A DNA stretch of 64,000 bases from UMGS1002 sp964570825 (GCA_964570825.1 CAZMZJ010000008.1:1-64000); one strand, 5' to 3'. Shown: positions 16,621 through 25,028, numbered from the stretch's first letter. The notes: generated from the letters alone by a model not told the origin. A program made the numbers and translations.

Positions 16621-16989
16621 GTGATACAGCAAGAAACTAGGATGAAGGTTGCCGACAACACCGGCGCCAAAGAGTTGCTGTGCATTCGCGTGCTGGGCGG
16701 TACCCGCCGCAGATACGCGAATATCGGTGACGTTATAGTCGCCACTGTCAAAAAAGCAACCCCCGGCGGAGTGGTGAAACAGGGTGAAGTTGTCAAAGCT
16801 GTAATTGTAAGATCCAAACACGGCATCAAGCGTGCCGACGGTTCATACATCAAGTTTGACGAAAACTCGGCGGTAATCATCAAGGAAGATAAGAACCCAA
16901 GAGGAACCCGTATATTCGGGCCTGTGGCAAGAGAGCTCCGCGAAAAGGATTATCTTAAGATTCTTTCGCTTGCTCCCGAAGTACTGTAA
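16621..16989 (+). CDS. rplN: Ribosomal protein L14
   Basis: 50S interface protein that forms a bridge with 16S rRNA helix 14. The 122-residue product starts MIQQETRMKVADNTGAKELL and ends RELREKDYLKILSLAPEVL, both standard. Translation starts at GTG, 9 nt after AGGAGG. Confidence 0.98.
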   Translation: MIQQETRMKVADNTGAKELLCIRVLGGTRRRYANIGDVIVATVKKATPGGVVKQGEVVKAVIVRSKHGIKRADGSYIKFDENSAVIIKEDKNPRGTRIFGPVARELREKDYLKILSLAPEVL

Positions 16990-17003
16990 GGAGGACTGCG
17001 GAT

Positions 17004-17339
17004 ATGTCAAAAATTAAAAGCGGCGATACCGTAGTAGTTCTTACCGGAAGCTACGGGGACAAAAAGGACAGTGCCGGCAAGCTGATTACACACAAGGTGA
17101 TAGCAGTATCCCCGGACGAGGGAAAGGCAATTGTCGAGAATGTCAATAAAGTTCACAAGCATGTAAAGCCCCGCAAGCAGGGCGATCAGGGCGGAATTAT
17201 CGATACAGACGGAGCCGTTTATATTTCAAAGATCGCTTTATATTGCCCCGACTGCAAAAAAGGTGTCAGAGTCAAATCAGGCACCGACGACAAGGGCAAA
17301 AAAATCCGCAAATGTGCAAAATGCGGAAAAGTGCTTTGA
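17004..17339 (+). CDS. rplX: Ribosomal protein L24 with zinc-ribbon tail
   Basis: L24 is an assembly-initiator protein of the 50S subunit. The N-terminal KOW region (KSGDTVVVLTGSYGDKKDSAG) is followed by HKHVKPRKQGDQGGI. The C-terminus carries CPDC and CAKC pairs about 20 residues apart, able to bind one zinc ion. The length of 111 residues is typical of the clostridial form. AAGGAGG precedes the ATG. Confidence 0.97.
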   Translation: MSKIKSGDTVVVLTGSYGDKKDSAGKLITHKVIAVSPDEGKAIVENVNKVHKHVKPRKQGDQGGIIDTDGAVYISKIALYCPDCKKGVRVKSGTDDKGKKIRKCAKCGKVL

Positions 17340-17354
17340 TAGGAGGGTGCGAGA

Positions 17355-17894
17355 ATGGCAAGACTGAAAGATTTCTATAAGGCCGAGGTTGCTCCCGCCC
17401 TTATGAAAAAGTACGAATACAAGAGCCCGATGCAGATTCCGAAGCTTGAGAAGATAATAATCAACGTGGGCGCCGGCGATGCGAAGGATAACGCAAAGGT
17501 AATAGACAGCGTTATGAAAGACCTGGCCGCCATCAGCGGTCAGAAGGCTGTTCCGACATATGCAAAGAAGTCGGTTGCAAACTTCAAGGTCCGTAAAGGA
17601 ATGAAGATCGGCGCCAAGGTAACGCTCCGCGGCGACCGTATGTATGAATTCATGGACAGACTTTTTAATTTTGCTCTTCCGAAGGTCCGTGACTTCAAGG
17701 GCATCAATCCCAACGCATTTGACGGCAGAGGAAATTATGCGCTCGGTCTTAAAGAGCAGCTCATATTCCCGGAGATAGATTACGATAAAATCGATAAGAT
17801 CCGCGGAATGGATATCTGCTTCGTTACAACCGCTAATACTGACGCAGAAGCAAAAGAGCTGCTCACACTTCTGGGCGCTCCGTTCGCAAGCTGA
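17355..17894 (+). CDS. rplE: Ribosomal protein L5
   Basis: Binds 5S rRNA and forms part of the central protuberance. The 179-residue length is normal; conserved text includes MQIPKLEKIIINVGAGDA near the N-terminus and KVTLRGDRMYEFMDRL at about 95-110. AGGAGGG precedes the ATG. It lies 15 bp after rplX and before rpsN in the standard order. Confidence 0.98.
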   Translation: MARLKDFYKAEVAPALMKKYEYKSPMQIPKLEKIIINVGAGDAKDNAKVIDSVMKDLAAISGQKAVPTYAKKSVANFKVRKGMKIGAKVTLRGDRMYEFMDRLFNFALPKVRDFKGINPNAFDGRGNYALGLKEQLIFPEIDYDKIDKIRGMDICFVTTANTDAEAKELLTLLGAPFAS

Positions 17895-17909
17895 GAGGAG
17901 AAATGAGAA

Positions 17910-18095
17910 ATGGCTAAGAAATCAATGATACTCAAGCAGCAGAGAGAGCAGAAATTCTCTACCCGCGAGTACAACAGATGCAAAATCTGCGGCCGTCCTC
18001 ACGGTTATCTGCGTAAGTACGGTATCTGCCGTATCTGCTTCCGCAATCTCGCATATAAGGGACAGATACCGGGCGTTAAGAAGGCAAGCTGGTAA
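17910..18095 (+). CDS. rpsN: Ribosomal protein S14, zinc-binding (type Z)
   Basis: 30S head protein. The short, 61-residue form carries CKICG and CRIC pairs (about 24-27 and 40-43) that bind zinc, and ends YKGQIPGVKKASW as usual. A strong hairpin begins directly at its stop codon, and a long 227-nt spacer separates it from rpsH, unlike its close neighbours. Confidence 0.98.
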   Translation: MAKKSMILKQQREQKFSTREYNRCKICGRPHGYLRKYGICRICFRNLAYKGQIPGVKKASW

Positions 18096-18127
18096 CTGAT
18101 CTGAAAAGCCGGAGCTTTTCGATCAGT
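18095..18127 (+). promoter_or_regulatory. Strong hairpin at the start of the rpsN-rpsH spacer
   Basis: CTGATC (18096-18101) pairs with GATCAG (18121-18126), and GAAAAGC (18103-18109) with GCTTTTC (18114-18120); one U is bulged and the loop is 4 nt. No T-tract follows. A second, smaller hairpin, GCCGG..CCGGC, lies near 18269-18287. The 227-nt spacer may be an S8-type regulatory or processing region; this is inferred. Confidence 0.5.
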
Positions 18128-18322
18128 CAGCGCAATTCTATCCGGCGAAGAGCGACTGATTTCAGGTTTTAATCTCGGAAGGAGTTGCTCTCGCGGCATG
18201 CTTAAACCCTATACCCTTAACTATCGGAAGGAATTCGTAAAACACAAACGGATTAACCACCGATATGCCGCCGGAACGGTTCCGGCAGCAAGATATAAAC
18301 TTGCATAAAGGAGAATTTTGAA

Positions 18323-18721
18323 ATGCAAATGTCAGACGTAATTGCCGATATGCTCACAAGGATTAGAAACGCAAATGATGCGAAGCATCCTACAGTTGAC
18401 ATTCCGGCATCAAAAATGAAAGAGTCAATCGCGAAAATTCTGGTTGCTGAAGGCTATGTTAAAGGCTATCAGATTATCGACGACGGCAAGCAGGGAGCTA
18501 TTCGAATCACCCTTAAATATATGACCGGAAAACAGAAGGTTATCCGCGGCATAAAGAGAGTATCCAAACCCGGTCTCCGCGTTTATACAGGATATGACGA
18601 TATGCCTGAGGTCATGAACGGTCTCGGTATCGCAATTGTCTCCACTTCAAAGGGAATTATGACAGACAAACAGGCTCGCGCGGCAAAAGTCGGCGGCGAA
18701 GTGCTTGCGTTTGTCTGGTAA
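18323..18721 (+). CDS. rpsH: Ribosomal protein S8
   Basis: Central-domain 16S rRNA-binding protein and, in E. coli, the repressor of the spc operon. The 132-residue product begins MQMSDVIADMLTRIRNAN and ends GIMTDKQARAAKVGGEVLAFVW, both standard. AAAGGAG precedes the first of two close ATGs (18323). The long structured spacer upstream makes autoregulation at this point plausible. Confidence 0.98.
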   Translation: MQMSDVIADMLTRIRNANDAKHPTVDIPASKMKESIAKILVAEGYVKGYQIIDDGKQGAIRITLKYMTGKQKVIRGIKRVSKPGLRVYTGYDDMPEVMNGLGIAIVSTSKGIMTDKQARAAKVGGEVLAFVW

Positions 18722-18742
18722 TGAAAGCGGGAGGAATTAAAA

Positions 18743-19315
18743 ATGTCAAGAATTGGTAGAAAACCGGTTGTTATTCCCGCAGGCGTTACCGTTACTGTTG
18801 GCGCCGGAAATGTCGTCACTGTCAAAGGTCCCCTCGGAACACTTACCGAAACAATGCATCCCAGAATGACCATTAAGGTCGAAGGCAAAGAAATTCATGT
18901 CAGCCGTCCGAGTGACGAAAAGACTGACAAGAGCCTGCATGGTCTTACCCGCGCTCTTATTCACAATATGGTGTTGGGCGTAACCGAGGGCTTCTCAAAG
19001 ACCCTTGAGATTATCGGCGTAGGCTACAAAGCAATCCTTCAGGGACAAACGCTTCAGCTTTATCTCGGCTACTCGCTTGATGCAAACGGTCTGCCGCAGG
19101 AAAAATACTGCATAAAAGCTCCCGCAGGCATTAAATTCGAGATTCCGGACAAGGCTCAGGTCCCGACAATCGTCATAAAGGGCTGCGATAAGCACCTGGT
19201 AGGACAGGTAGCCGCAACAATCAGGGATGTAAGACCGCCTGAACCCTATCACGGAAAAGGCGTTAAATATCAAACCGAAGTTATTCGCCGTAAAGTCGGC
19301 AAGACCGGTAAATAA
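18743..19315 (+). CDS. rplF: Ribosomal protein L6
   Basis: 50S protein near the factor-binding site. The product is 190 residues, slightly longer than the usual 178-182 because of small insertions near 105-135. It starts MSRIGRKPVVIPAGVTV and has the conserved C-terminal motif RPPEPYHGKGVKY. GGGAGGA precedes the ATG. Confidence 0.98.
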   Translation: MSRIGRKPVVIPAGVTVTVGAGNVVTVKGPLGTLTETMHPRMTIKVEGKEIHVSRPSDEKTDKSLHGLTRALIHNMVLGVTEGFSKTLEIIGVGYKAILQGQTLQLYLGYSLDANGLPQEKYCIKAPAGIKFEIPDKAQVPTIVIKGCDKHLVGQVAATIRDVRPPEPYHGKGVKYQTEVIRRKVGKTGK

Positions 19316-19333
19316 AGAAAGGAGTGGAATGAC

Positions 19334-19693
19334 ATGGTATCAAAGAAGGACAGCAATCAGGCTCGCCTTAAGAGACACATTAGAATACGGGCTAAGATTT
19401 CGGGCACGGAATCCCGTCCCCGCCTGTCTGTTTACCGCTCAAACAATCATATCAGTGCTCAGATCATTGATGATGTAAAGGGCGTGACAATTGCCAGCGC
19501 ATCCACCCATGAAAATGGTTTTGAAGGCGGCACAGGCAACAAAGCAGCAGCAAGACTTATCGGCAAGAAGATTGCCGAGAGAGCAATAGAAAAGGGTATC
19601 ACCGAAGTCGTATTCGACCGCGGCGGCTATCTTTATCACGGACGTGTATCGGAACTGGCTGAAGGCGCTCGCGAGGGCGGCCTGAAGTTCTGA
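19334..19693 (+). CDS. rplR: Ribosomal protein L18
   Basis: Binds 5S rRNA together with L5. The 119-residue product shows ARLKRHIRIRAKISGT, RPRLSVYRSNNHISAQIID and the C-terminal VFDRGGYLYHGRVSELAEG. AAAGGAG lies before the ATG. An 80-bp AT-rich spacer follows before rpsE. Confidence 0.98.
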   Translation: MVSKKDSNQARLKRHIRIRAKISGTESRPRLSVYRSNNHISAQIIDDVKGVTIASASTHENGFEGGTGNKAAARLIGKKIAERAIEKGITEVVFDRGGYLYHGRVSELAEGAREGGLKF

Positions 19694-19773
19694 GCCAATT
19701 GGCTGAATTCCGGTTTGTACACTGTTCAAAACATTATATTTGAACAAATTTCAGGAAAGGAAATGTCATACTA

Positions 19774-20301
19774 ATGGCTAACAAAAGTTATGCGGCCGAC
19801 CGCGAGCCTCGCGAGAAGGATTCAAACGAGCTCAAGGAACAGATGGTCGCTCTGAACCGTGTTTCCAAGACAGTCAAGGGCGGTCGTATCGCTCGTTTCG
19901 CGGCTATCATGGTCGTGGGCGACGGCAACGGCAATGTCGGAGTAGGACTTGGAAAGGCAGCCGAGGTTCCCGAAGCAATCCGCAAGGGAATTGAAGACGC
20001 AAAGAAAAATATCACACATGTTTCCCTCAAGGGTTCAACTATTCCGCACGAGGTGGTTGGAGTATACGGAGCAGGCGAGGTTATTCTAAAACCCGCATCT
20101 CCCGGAACCGGTATTATCGCCGGCGGCAAGGTGAGAGCTGTGCTTGAACTTGCCGGTATCAAAAACATCCGTGCAAAAAGCCTGCGTTCAAACAACCCCG
20201 TCAACGTTGTGAAGGCTACCATGGAAGGTCTTAAAGCTCTTAGAAACGTTGAGGAAGTTGCAAAAATCCGCGATATCAGCGTTGAACAGGTCAAGGGCTA
20301 A
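19774..20301 (+). CDS. rpsE: Ribosomal protein S5
   Basis: 30S protein at the mRNA entry site involved in decoding accuracy. The 175-residue product has the double-stranded RNA-binding domain (VALNRVSKTVKGGRIARFAA) and the conserved GLGKAAEVPEAIRKGIEDAK. AGGAAAGGAAA lies upstream; an out-of-frame ATG inside this site terminates at once. Confidence 0.98.
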   Translation: MANKSYAADREPREKDSNELKEQMVALNRVSKTVKGGRIARFAAIMVVGDGNGNVGVGLGKAAEVPEAIRKGIEDAKKNITHVSLKGSTIPHEVVGVYGAGEVILKPASPGTGIIAGGKVRAVLELAGIKNIRAKSLRSNNPVNVVKATMEGLKALRNVEEVAKIRDISVEQVKG

Positions 20302-20313
20302 GGAGGCGGCAAA

Positions 20314-20487
20314 ATGAAGAAAGTTACACTTGTTAAAAGCCTTATCCGCCAGAAGCCAAACATGATTGCAACAGCAAAATCGCTCGGTCTGCGCAAGATC
20401 GGCGACAGCATCGTCGCGAACGACGACGCGGTGCTTGCCGGCAAGATCAAAGTTATTGTTCACCTGGTCAAGGTTGAAAACGTGTGA
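20314..20487 (+). CDS. rpmD: Ribosomal protein L30
   Basis: Small 50S protein found in most but not all bacteria. The reading frame from the ATG at 20314 to TGA at 20485-20487 gives 57 residues: MKKVTLVKSLIRQKPNMI, then TAKSLGLRKIGDSIVAND, ending VIVHLVKVENV. AAGGAGG lies 7 nt upstream. Position between rpsE and rplO is the standard one, which supports the call for so short a gene. Confidence 0.95.
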   Translation: MKKVTLVKSLIRQKPNMIATAKSLGLRKIGDSIVANDDAVLAGKIKVIVHLVKVENV

Positions 20488-20500
20488 AGGAGGAAGGACA

Positions 20501-20941
20501 ATGAAACTTCACGAATTATCACCCGCTCCGGGCTCGTCTAAGCCGGCGTTCCGCAAAGGCAGAGGCACAGGTTCCGGAAACGGCAAAACTGCCGGAAAGG
20601 GAAACAAGGGACAGAACGCCCGCTCGGGCGGAGGCGTACGCCCCGGTTTCGAAGGCGGACAGATTCCGCTTTACAGAAAGCTTCCTAAAAGAGGCTTCCA
20701 TAATAAATTTGCAACAAACTACGCAATAGTCAACGTCTCCGAGCTCAACTCATTTGAGGACGGAGCAGAAGTAACACTCAGCGCACTTCTTGAAAAGAAA
20801 ATTGTTCGCAAGGCTTATGACGGACTTAAGGTCCTTGGCAACGGTGAACTTAAAAAGAAACTGACCGTAAAAGCGTCGATCTTTTCGGCAAGTGCAAAGG
20901 AAAAGATAGAAGCAGCAGGTGGAAAGACTGAGGAGGTATAA
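20501..20941 (+). CDS. rplO: Ribosomal protein L15
   Basis: Late-assembly 50S protein. The start is the ATG at 20501, behind AAGGAGGAAGG, giving MKLHELSPAPGSSK and 146 residues, the normal length. The Gly/Lys-rich extension (GRGTGSGNGKTAGKGNKGQN, about 21-40) that threads into 23S rRNA and the following GVRPGFEGGQIPLYRKLPKR are intact. An upstream in-frame extension through rpmD is not real. Confidence 0.98.
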   Translation: MKLHELSPAPGSSKPAFRKGRGTGSGNGKTAGKGNKGQNARSGGGVRPGFEGGQIPLYRKLPKRGFHNKFATNYAIVNVSELNSFEDGAEVTLSALLEKKIVRKAYDGLKVLGNGELKKKLTVKASIFSASAKEKIEAAGGKTEEV

Positions 20942-20943
20942 GG

Positions 20944-22266
20944 ATGTTTCAAACAATTAAGAACGCATGGAATGTCCCTGAGCTCCGTAAAAAGATGCTC
21001 TTCACACTTCTCATCATTCTTCTTTACCGCCTAGGCGCCAACATCCCGGTACCATATGTGAGCCCCGACGTTCTTGAGTCTTTCAACAGATACGCTGCCG
21101 GCTCCATCTTCCAGTTTATGAATATCCTTTCGGGCGACGCTTTTGGAAAAGCGACACTCTTCGCTCTTTCCGTATCGCCCTACATTACAGCTTCGATTGT
21201 CATACAGCTTCTGACAGTTGCCATTCCTAAGCTTGAAAAGTTATCTAAGGACGAAACAGGCAAGAAAAAACTTACCGCCGCCACCCGCTGGGTGACAGTC
21301 GTTCTCGGACTTATCACGGCATACGGATACGCAATGTACCTCAGCTCCTACAAAATGCTTACATTCGATTCCTCAGACACAGCCAAGTACTTTAAGTACG
21401 CGATCATCATCGCCTGCTTCTGCGCCGGCTCTGCACTTATCATGTGGCTCGGTGAAAAAATCAACGAATTCGGAATCGGAAACGGCATTTCAATAATTCT
21501 TTTTGCGAACATTATCGCAAGAGGACCGGCACTTCTGTCAAGAGTCTGGGGAATGTTATTTAACGACGACAACAAATTTTATTTCGTAGGTCTGCTCTGG
21601 GCAATACTTTCAGTAGTAATTACCATTGCGGTTGTTACTCTCATTGTCTGGTTCACCAACAGCGAGAGAAGAATCCCAATACAGTATGCAAAGAGAGTTG
21701 TCGGACGCAAAATGTACGGCGGTCAGTCGTCCCACCTTCCGCTCAAACTGAATATGACGGGCGTTATGTCCATCATTTTTGCAAGCTCCATCGTTGCGAT
21801 TCCGGCTACAGTCGCCACATTCTTCCCGAATGCAAAATGGCTTAGCTGGATAACAGAAAATTTCAACTATTACACCTGGCCCTACCTTGTCGTGTTCCTG
21901 ATTCTCAATATCGCGTTCTCGTTCTTCTATGTTATGATATCGTTCAACCCGGTCGAGGTCGCGAACAATATCAAAAACAATGGCGGCTCGATCACAGGAA
22001 TACGTCCCGGCAAACCGACAGCTGAGTATATTCAAAAAATTCTTAACCGTGTTACAATGATAGGCGCGATTTTCATCTGTTTCATCGCAGGTTTTCCGAT
22101 GCTTATCACGATAATTGATTACGCAATCCACAACGGTTCGCTTACTTTCGGCGGTCTGGCATTCGGCGGCAGCTCAATGCTTATCGTAATCGGAGTTGCG
22201 CTTGAAACAGTGCGAGAGCTTGAAGCACAGCTTACAATGCGTAACTATAAGGGCTTCCTTGATTGA
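20944..22266 (+). CDS. secY: Preprotein translocase channel subunit SecY
   Basis: The ten-segment membrane channel of the Sec translocase, with SecE and SecG encoded elsewhere. The 440-residue protein begins MFQTIKNAWNVPELRKKMLF. It has the conserved second-segment region with SVSPYITASIVIQLL (about 77-91) and the cytosolic loop NPVEVANNIKNNGG (about 335-348) that interacts with SecA and the ribosome. GAGGAGG, in the end of rplO, serves as its ribosome site; the genes are 2 bp apart. Confidence 0.98.
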   Translation: MFQTIKNAWNVPELRKKMLFTLLIILLYRLGANIPVPYVSPDVLESFNRYAAGSIFQFMNILSGDAFGKATLFALSVSPYITASIVIQLLTVAIPKLEKLSKDETGKKKLTAATRWVTVVLGLITAYGYAMYLSSYKMLTFDSSDTAKYFKYAIIIACFCAGSALIMWLGEKINEFGIGNGISIILFANIIARGPALLSRVWGMLFNDDNKFYFVGLLWAILSVVITIAVVTLIVWFTNSERRIPIQYAKRVVGRKMYGGQSSHLPLKLNMTGVMSIIFASSIVAIPATVATFFPNAKWLSWITENFNYYTWPYLVVFLILNIAFSFFYVMISFNPVEVANNIKNNGGSITGIRPGKPTAEYIQKILNRVTMIGAIFICFIAGFPMLITIIDYAIHNGSLTFGGLAFGGSSMLIVIGVALETVRELEAQLTMRNYKGFLD

Positions 22267-22287
22267 TGAAAACCTGAGGGAAAAGTA

Positions 22288-22929
22288 ATGAATTTGATTT
22301 TAATGGGAGCTCCCGGCGCGGGGAAAGGTACCCAGGCCGAGATAATTTCAGAAAAATTCAAAATTCCGGCGATTTCAACAGGCGATATACTTCGTGCCGC
22401 CATACGGCAGGGTACTGAGCTTGGTTTGGCAGCGAAGTCATATATCGACAAGGGAAGCCTTGTGCCTGATGATGTTGTTATCGGCATTATAAGGCAGCAT
22501 CTTTCAGCAGATTGTTGCAGAAACGGTTTTATACTTGACGGTTTTCCTCGCTCTGTTGCACAGGCTGAAGCGCTTGACGCTTTCGGCGTAAGGATTGACG
22601 CTGTGCTTGTCATAGAGGTCGGGGATGAAAAGATAGTCGAAAGGATGAGCGGACGCAGAGTCTGCCCGAATTGCGGCGCTTCATACCACATCAAGTATAA
22701 CCCGCCTGCGGTACCAGACATATGCGACAAATGTTCAGCGCAGCTTTATACAAGAAGCGACGACGCTGAGCAGACTGTCAGGAAACGCCTTGACACTTAT
22801 CATAAACAGACCGAGCCTCTGAAGGAATACTATTCAAAGCGTGGCCTGCTTATCACAGTCGAAGGTCAGGATGATTTATCAGCCACAACGAGACTGGTGT
22901 CCGAGGCTCTTTTCCGGATAAAGTCATAA
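22288..22929 (+). CDS. adk: Adenylate kinase, zinc-lid type
   Basis: Cytosolic enzyme converting ATP + AMP to 2 ADP. The 213-residue product has the P-loop GAPGAGKGTQ (7-16), the AMP-site region STGDILR, and the long-form lid. The lid carries CPNC and CDKC pairs that bind structural zinc, as in Gram-positive adenylate kinases. Its place between secY and map is conserved in Firmicutes. Confidence 0.98.
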   Translation: MNLILMGAPGAGKGTQAEIISEKFKIPAISTGDILRAAIRQGTELGLAAKSYIDKGSLVPDDVVIGIIRQHLSADCCRNGFILDGFPRSVAQAEALDAFGVRIDAVLVIEVGDEKIVERMSGRRVCPNCGASYHIKYNPPAVPDICDKCSAQLYTRSDDAEQTVRKRLDTYHKQTEPLKEYYSKRGLLITVEGQDDLSATTRLVSEALFRIKS

Positions 22930-22940
22930 AGGATAAAGTA

Positions 22941-23702
22941 ATGATTCAGTTGAAAAATTCAGCGCAGCTGCTGCTCATGAAAGAAGCGGGACGCATCACA
23001 GGCGAAGCATTGCTGCTCGCCCGTGAGCATGTCCGTGAAGGTGTCAGCACCTGGGAACTCGATAAAATTATAAGACAGTTTATTGAAAAATCAGGTGCTG
23101 TGCCTTCGTTCCTGAATTACGCCGGCTTTCCGGCGTCAGCCTGCATCAGTATAAATGATGAAGTCATTCACGGAATTCCGTCGAAGAAGCGGATTCTACG
23201 TTCTGGCGATATCGTGAAAATTGATATAGGCGCATATTACAAAGGCTTTCATGGCGACGCCGCAAGAACGTTACCGGTCGGAGAAGTAAGTAGTGATGCT
23301 ATGCGGCTGATAAGAGTTACGCGGCAGTGCTTCTTCGAAGGAATAACAAAGGCAACGGCAGGCATGCGGATCGGGGATATTGGCAGCGCTATACAACAGT
23401 ATGCCGAGGGCAATGGCTTTTCGGTAGTAAGGCCCTATATCGGTCATGGCGTAGGTCATGAGCTTCACGAGGAGCCGGACGTACCAAATTATGGTACAGC
23501 CGGACACGGCGTAAGGCTTTGCAACGGTATGACGATAGCAATAGAGCCTATGATAAACGCCGGAGCTAAGGAAGTAAAAGATCTTCCTGACGGATGGACG
23601 GTCAAAACTGTCGACGGAAGCTTATCGGCGCACTACGAAAACACCGTTGCAATAACCCCGGACGGTCCGCTGATATTCACACTGTGCGATCCTGATTGGT
23701 GA
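22941..23702 (+). CDS. map: Methionine aminopeptidase, type I
   Basis: Removes the initiator methionine from nascent proteins using a two-metal site. Metal-ligand motifs are visible: KIDIGAYYKGFHGDAART (the two aspartates), GHGVGHELHEEP (histidine) and IAIEPM plus the C-terminal YENTVAIT (glutamates). The length of 253 residues is normal for the short type without the N-terminal zinc finger. It follows adk by 11 bp. Confidence 0.97.
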   Translation: MIQLKNSAQLLLMKEAGRITGEALLLAREHVREGVSTWELDKIIRQFIEKSGAVPSFLNYAGFPASACISINDEVIHGIPSKKRILRSGDIVKIDIGAYYKGFHGDAARTLPVGEVSSDAMRLIRVTRQCFFEGITKATAGMRIGDIGSAIQQYAEGNGFSVVRPYIGHGVGHELHEEPDVPNYGTAGHGVRLCNGMTIAIEPMINAGAKEVKDLPDGWTVKTVDGSLSAHYENTVAITPDGPLIFTLCDPDW

Positions 23703-23746
23703 ATAAATATTGTCGCATAAGAAAAAGAATACAAGGGGGGATAATT

Positions 23747-23965
23747 CTGCCGAAGGATGATGTAATTGAGTTTGAAGGTACTGTACTGGAAGCGCTTCCG
23801 AACGCGACCTTCAAGGTAAAGCTCCCGAACGGCCATATTGTGATGGCACATATTTCGGGAAAGCTAAGAATGAACTATATCCGAATACTGCCCGGCGATA
23901 AGGTGACCGTTGAAGTATCGGTCTATGACCTTAACAAAGGCAGGATAACCTGGCGCGCGAAGTGA
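23747..23965 (+). CDS. infA: Translation initiation factor IF-1, apparent CTG start
   Basis: IF-1 occupies the 30S A site and helps select the initiator tRNA and start codon. The product PKDDVIEFEGTVLEALPNA...GRITWRAK is a complete IF-1. No ATG lies in frame upstream. The best start is CTG at 23747, 7 nt after AAGGGGG (23733-23739), and it gives exactly the usual 72 residues. ATT at 23744 is 4 nt from the same site. In-frame TTG (23696) and GTG (23699) would add 16-17 unconserved residues, would overlap the end of map and lack a ribosome site. The rest of the protein is ordinary. Confidence 0.93.
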   Translation: MPKDDVIEFEGTVLEALPNATFKVKLPNGHIVMAHISGKLRMNYIRILPGDKVTVEVSVYDLNKGRITWRAK

Positions 23966-24009
23966 GCGTGCCCGATACAACGTTTTTTAGAAAGGAATGG
24001 TATTATACA

Positions 24010-24123
24010 ATGAAAGTTAAGCCATCCGTCAAGAAAATCTGCGAGAAGTGCAAGATAATCAAGAGAAAAGGCCGTATTATGGTCATCTGCGAGAATCCAA
24101 AGCACAAGCAGAGACAGGGTTGA
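24010..24123 (+). CDS. rpmJ: Ribosomal protein L36
   Basis: The smallest 50S protein, a zinc-ribbon of 37 residues: MKVKPSVKKICEKCKII, then KRKGRIMVICENPKHKQRQG. The CxxC pair plus a later Cys and His make the zinc site (C+ form). AAAGGAATGG precedes the ATG. It lies 44 bp after infA, the standard arrangement. Confidence 0.97.
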   Translation: MKVKPSVKKICEKCKIIKRKGRIMVICENPKHKQRQG

Positions 24124-24212
24124 GCACTGATTACAGTCTTAAGTGATTGTATGAAACAAGCTCGGTTGACAAAAATATAAACCCAATCTAATCAGAGAGG
24201 TGAAAAAACAGA

Positions 24213-24581
24213 ATGGCTCGTATAGCAGGCGTTGATATTCCGAATCAGAAGCGCATTGAGATTGCTCTTACCTATATTTACGGTATAGGACGCAAGCGCG
24301 CAAACGATATCCTTGCTGCGACGGGAATAAATCCTGATACCCGCGCGAAGGACCTGACGGAAGATGAAATTGCAAAGCTCCGTGACGAGATCGAATCAAG
24401 ATATCAGGTTGAAGGTGATCTCCGCCGTGAAATTGCAATGAATATCAAGCGTTTGGTCGAGATTAACTGCTACCGCGGAACAAGACACAGAAAAGGTCTT
24501 CCGGTCAGAGGACAGAGAACCAAGACAAACGCGAGAACAAGAAAAGGCCCCGCGAAGACAATCGCGAACAAGAAGAAATAA
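24213..24581 (+). CDS. rpsM: Ribosomal protein S13
   Basis: 30S head protein that contacts the P-site tRNA and L5. The 122-residue product starts MARIAGVDIPNQKRIEIALTY and ends with the basic tail RTKTNARTRKGPAKTIANKKK. GAGAGGTGA precedes the ATG. A TTGACA-like sequence in the 89-bp spacer before it has only a poor -10, so a separate promoter for the alpha part is not claimed. Confidence 0.98.
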   Translation: MARIAGVDIPNQKRIEIALTYIYGIGRKRANDILAATGINPDTRAKDLTEDEIAKLRDEIESRYQVEGDLRREIAMNIKRLVEINCYRGTRHRKGLPVRGQRTKTNARTRKGPAKTIANKKK

Positions 24582-24597
24582 AGGAGTGGCATAAAAC

Positions 24598-25002
24598 ATG
24601 GCAAATGTTGCTGCAACAACCAAGAAGGCTGTCAAAAGACGCCGTGAGAAAAAGAACGTATCCGAGGGAGCCGTTCACGTCCGCGCAACCTTCAACAATA
24701 CAATTGTAACCATAACCGACAAAGACGGGAATACAATTTCCTGGGCATCGGCTGGTGAACTTGGCTTCAAGGGCTCGAGAAAATCCACACCGTTCGCAGC
24801 TCAGTCGGCATCAGAGGCGGCGGCAAGAGCAGCGCTCGAACATGGACTCAAGTCGGTTGAAGTATATGTAAGAGGTCCCGGAGCGGGAAGAGAATCGGCT
24901 ATCCGCGCACTTGAGACAGTCGGCCTCCAGGTCACTATGATCAAGGATGTTACGCCGATACCTCATAACGGATGCAGACCGCCTAAACGCAGACGCGTTT
25001 AA
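24598..25002 (+). CDS. rpsK: Ribosomal protein S11
   Basis: 30S platform protein facing the mRNA exit region. The 134-residue product contains VHVRATFNNTIVTITDKDGN, SAGELGFKGSRKSTPFAAQ and the C-terminal DVTPIPHNGCRPPKRRRV, all standard. GGAGTGG lies before the ATG, 16 bp after rpsM. Confidence 0.98.
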   Translation: MANVAATTKKAVKRRREKKNVSEGAVHVRATFNNTIVTITDKDGNTISWASAGELGFKGSRKSTPFAAQSASEAAARAALEHGLKSVEVYVRGPGAGRESAIRALETVGLQVTMIKDVTPIPHNGCRPPKRRRV

Positions 25003-25028
25003 TTATTATTCGGAGGTATTTTAGTAAT

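Noticed and set aside
19788..20294. Long open frame (168 codons) on the minus strand opposite rpsE
   Set aside because: It lies entirely within rpsE, has no ribosome site and its Ser/Thr-rich composition is what an antisense reading of an Ala/Gly-rich gene gives.
23696..23746. N-terminal extension of IF-1 from TTG 23696 or GTG 23699
   Set aside because: The extra 16-17 residues are not conserved in IF-1, the codons overlap the end of map, and the Shine-Dalgarno lies downstream of them.
24124..24212. Separate promoter for the alpha part of the cluster (TTGACA near 24169)
   Set aside because: The only -10-like sequence at proper distance is TAATCA, too poor to claim a promoter.
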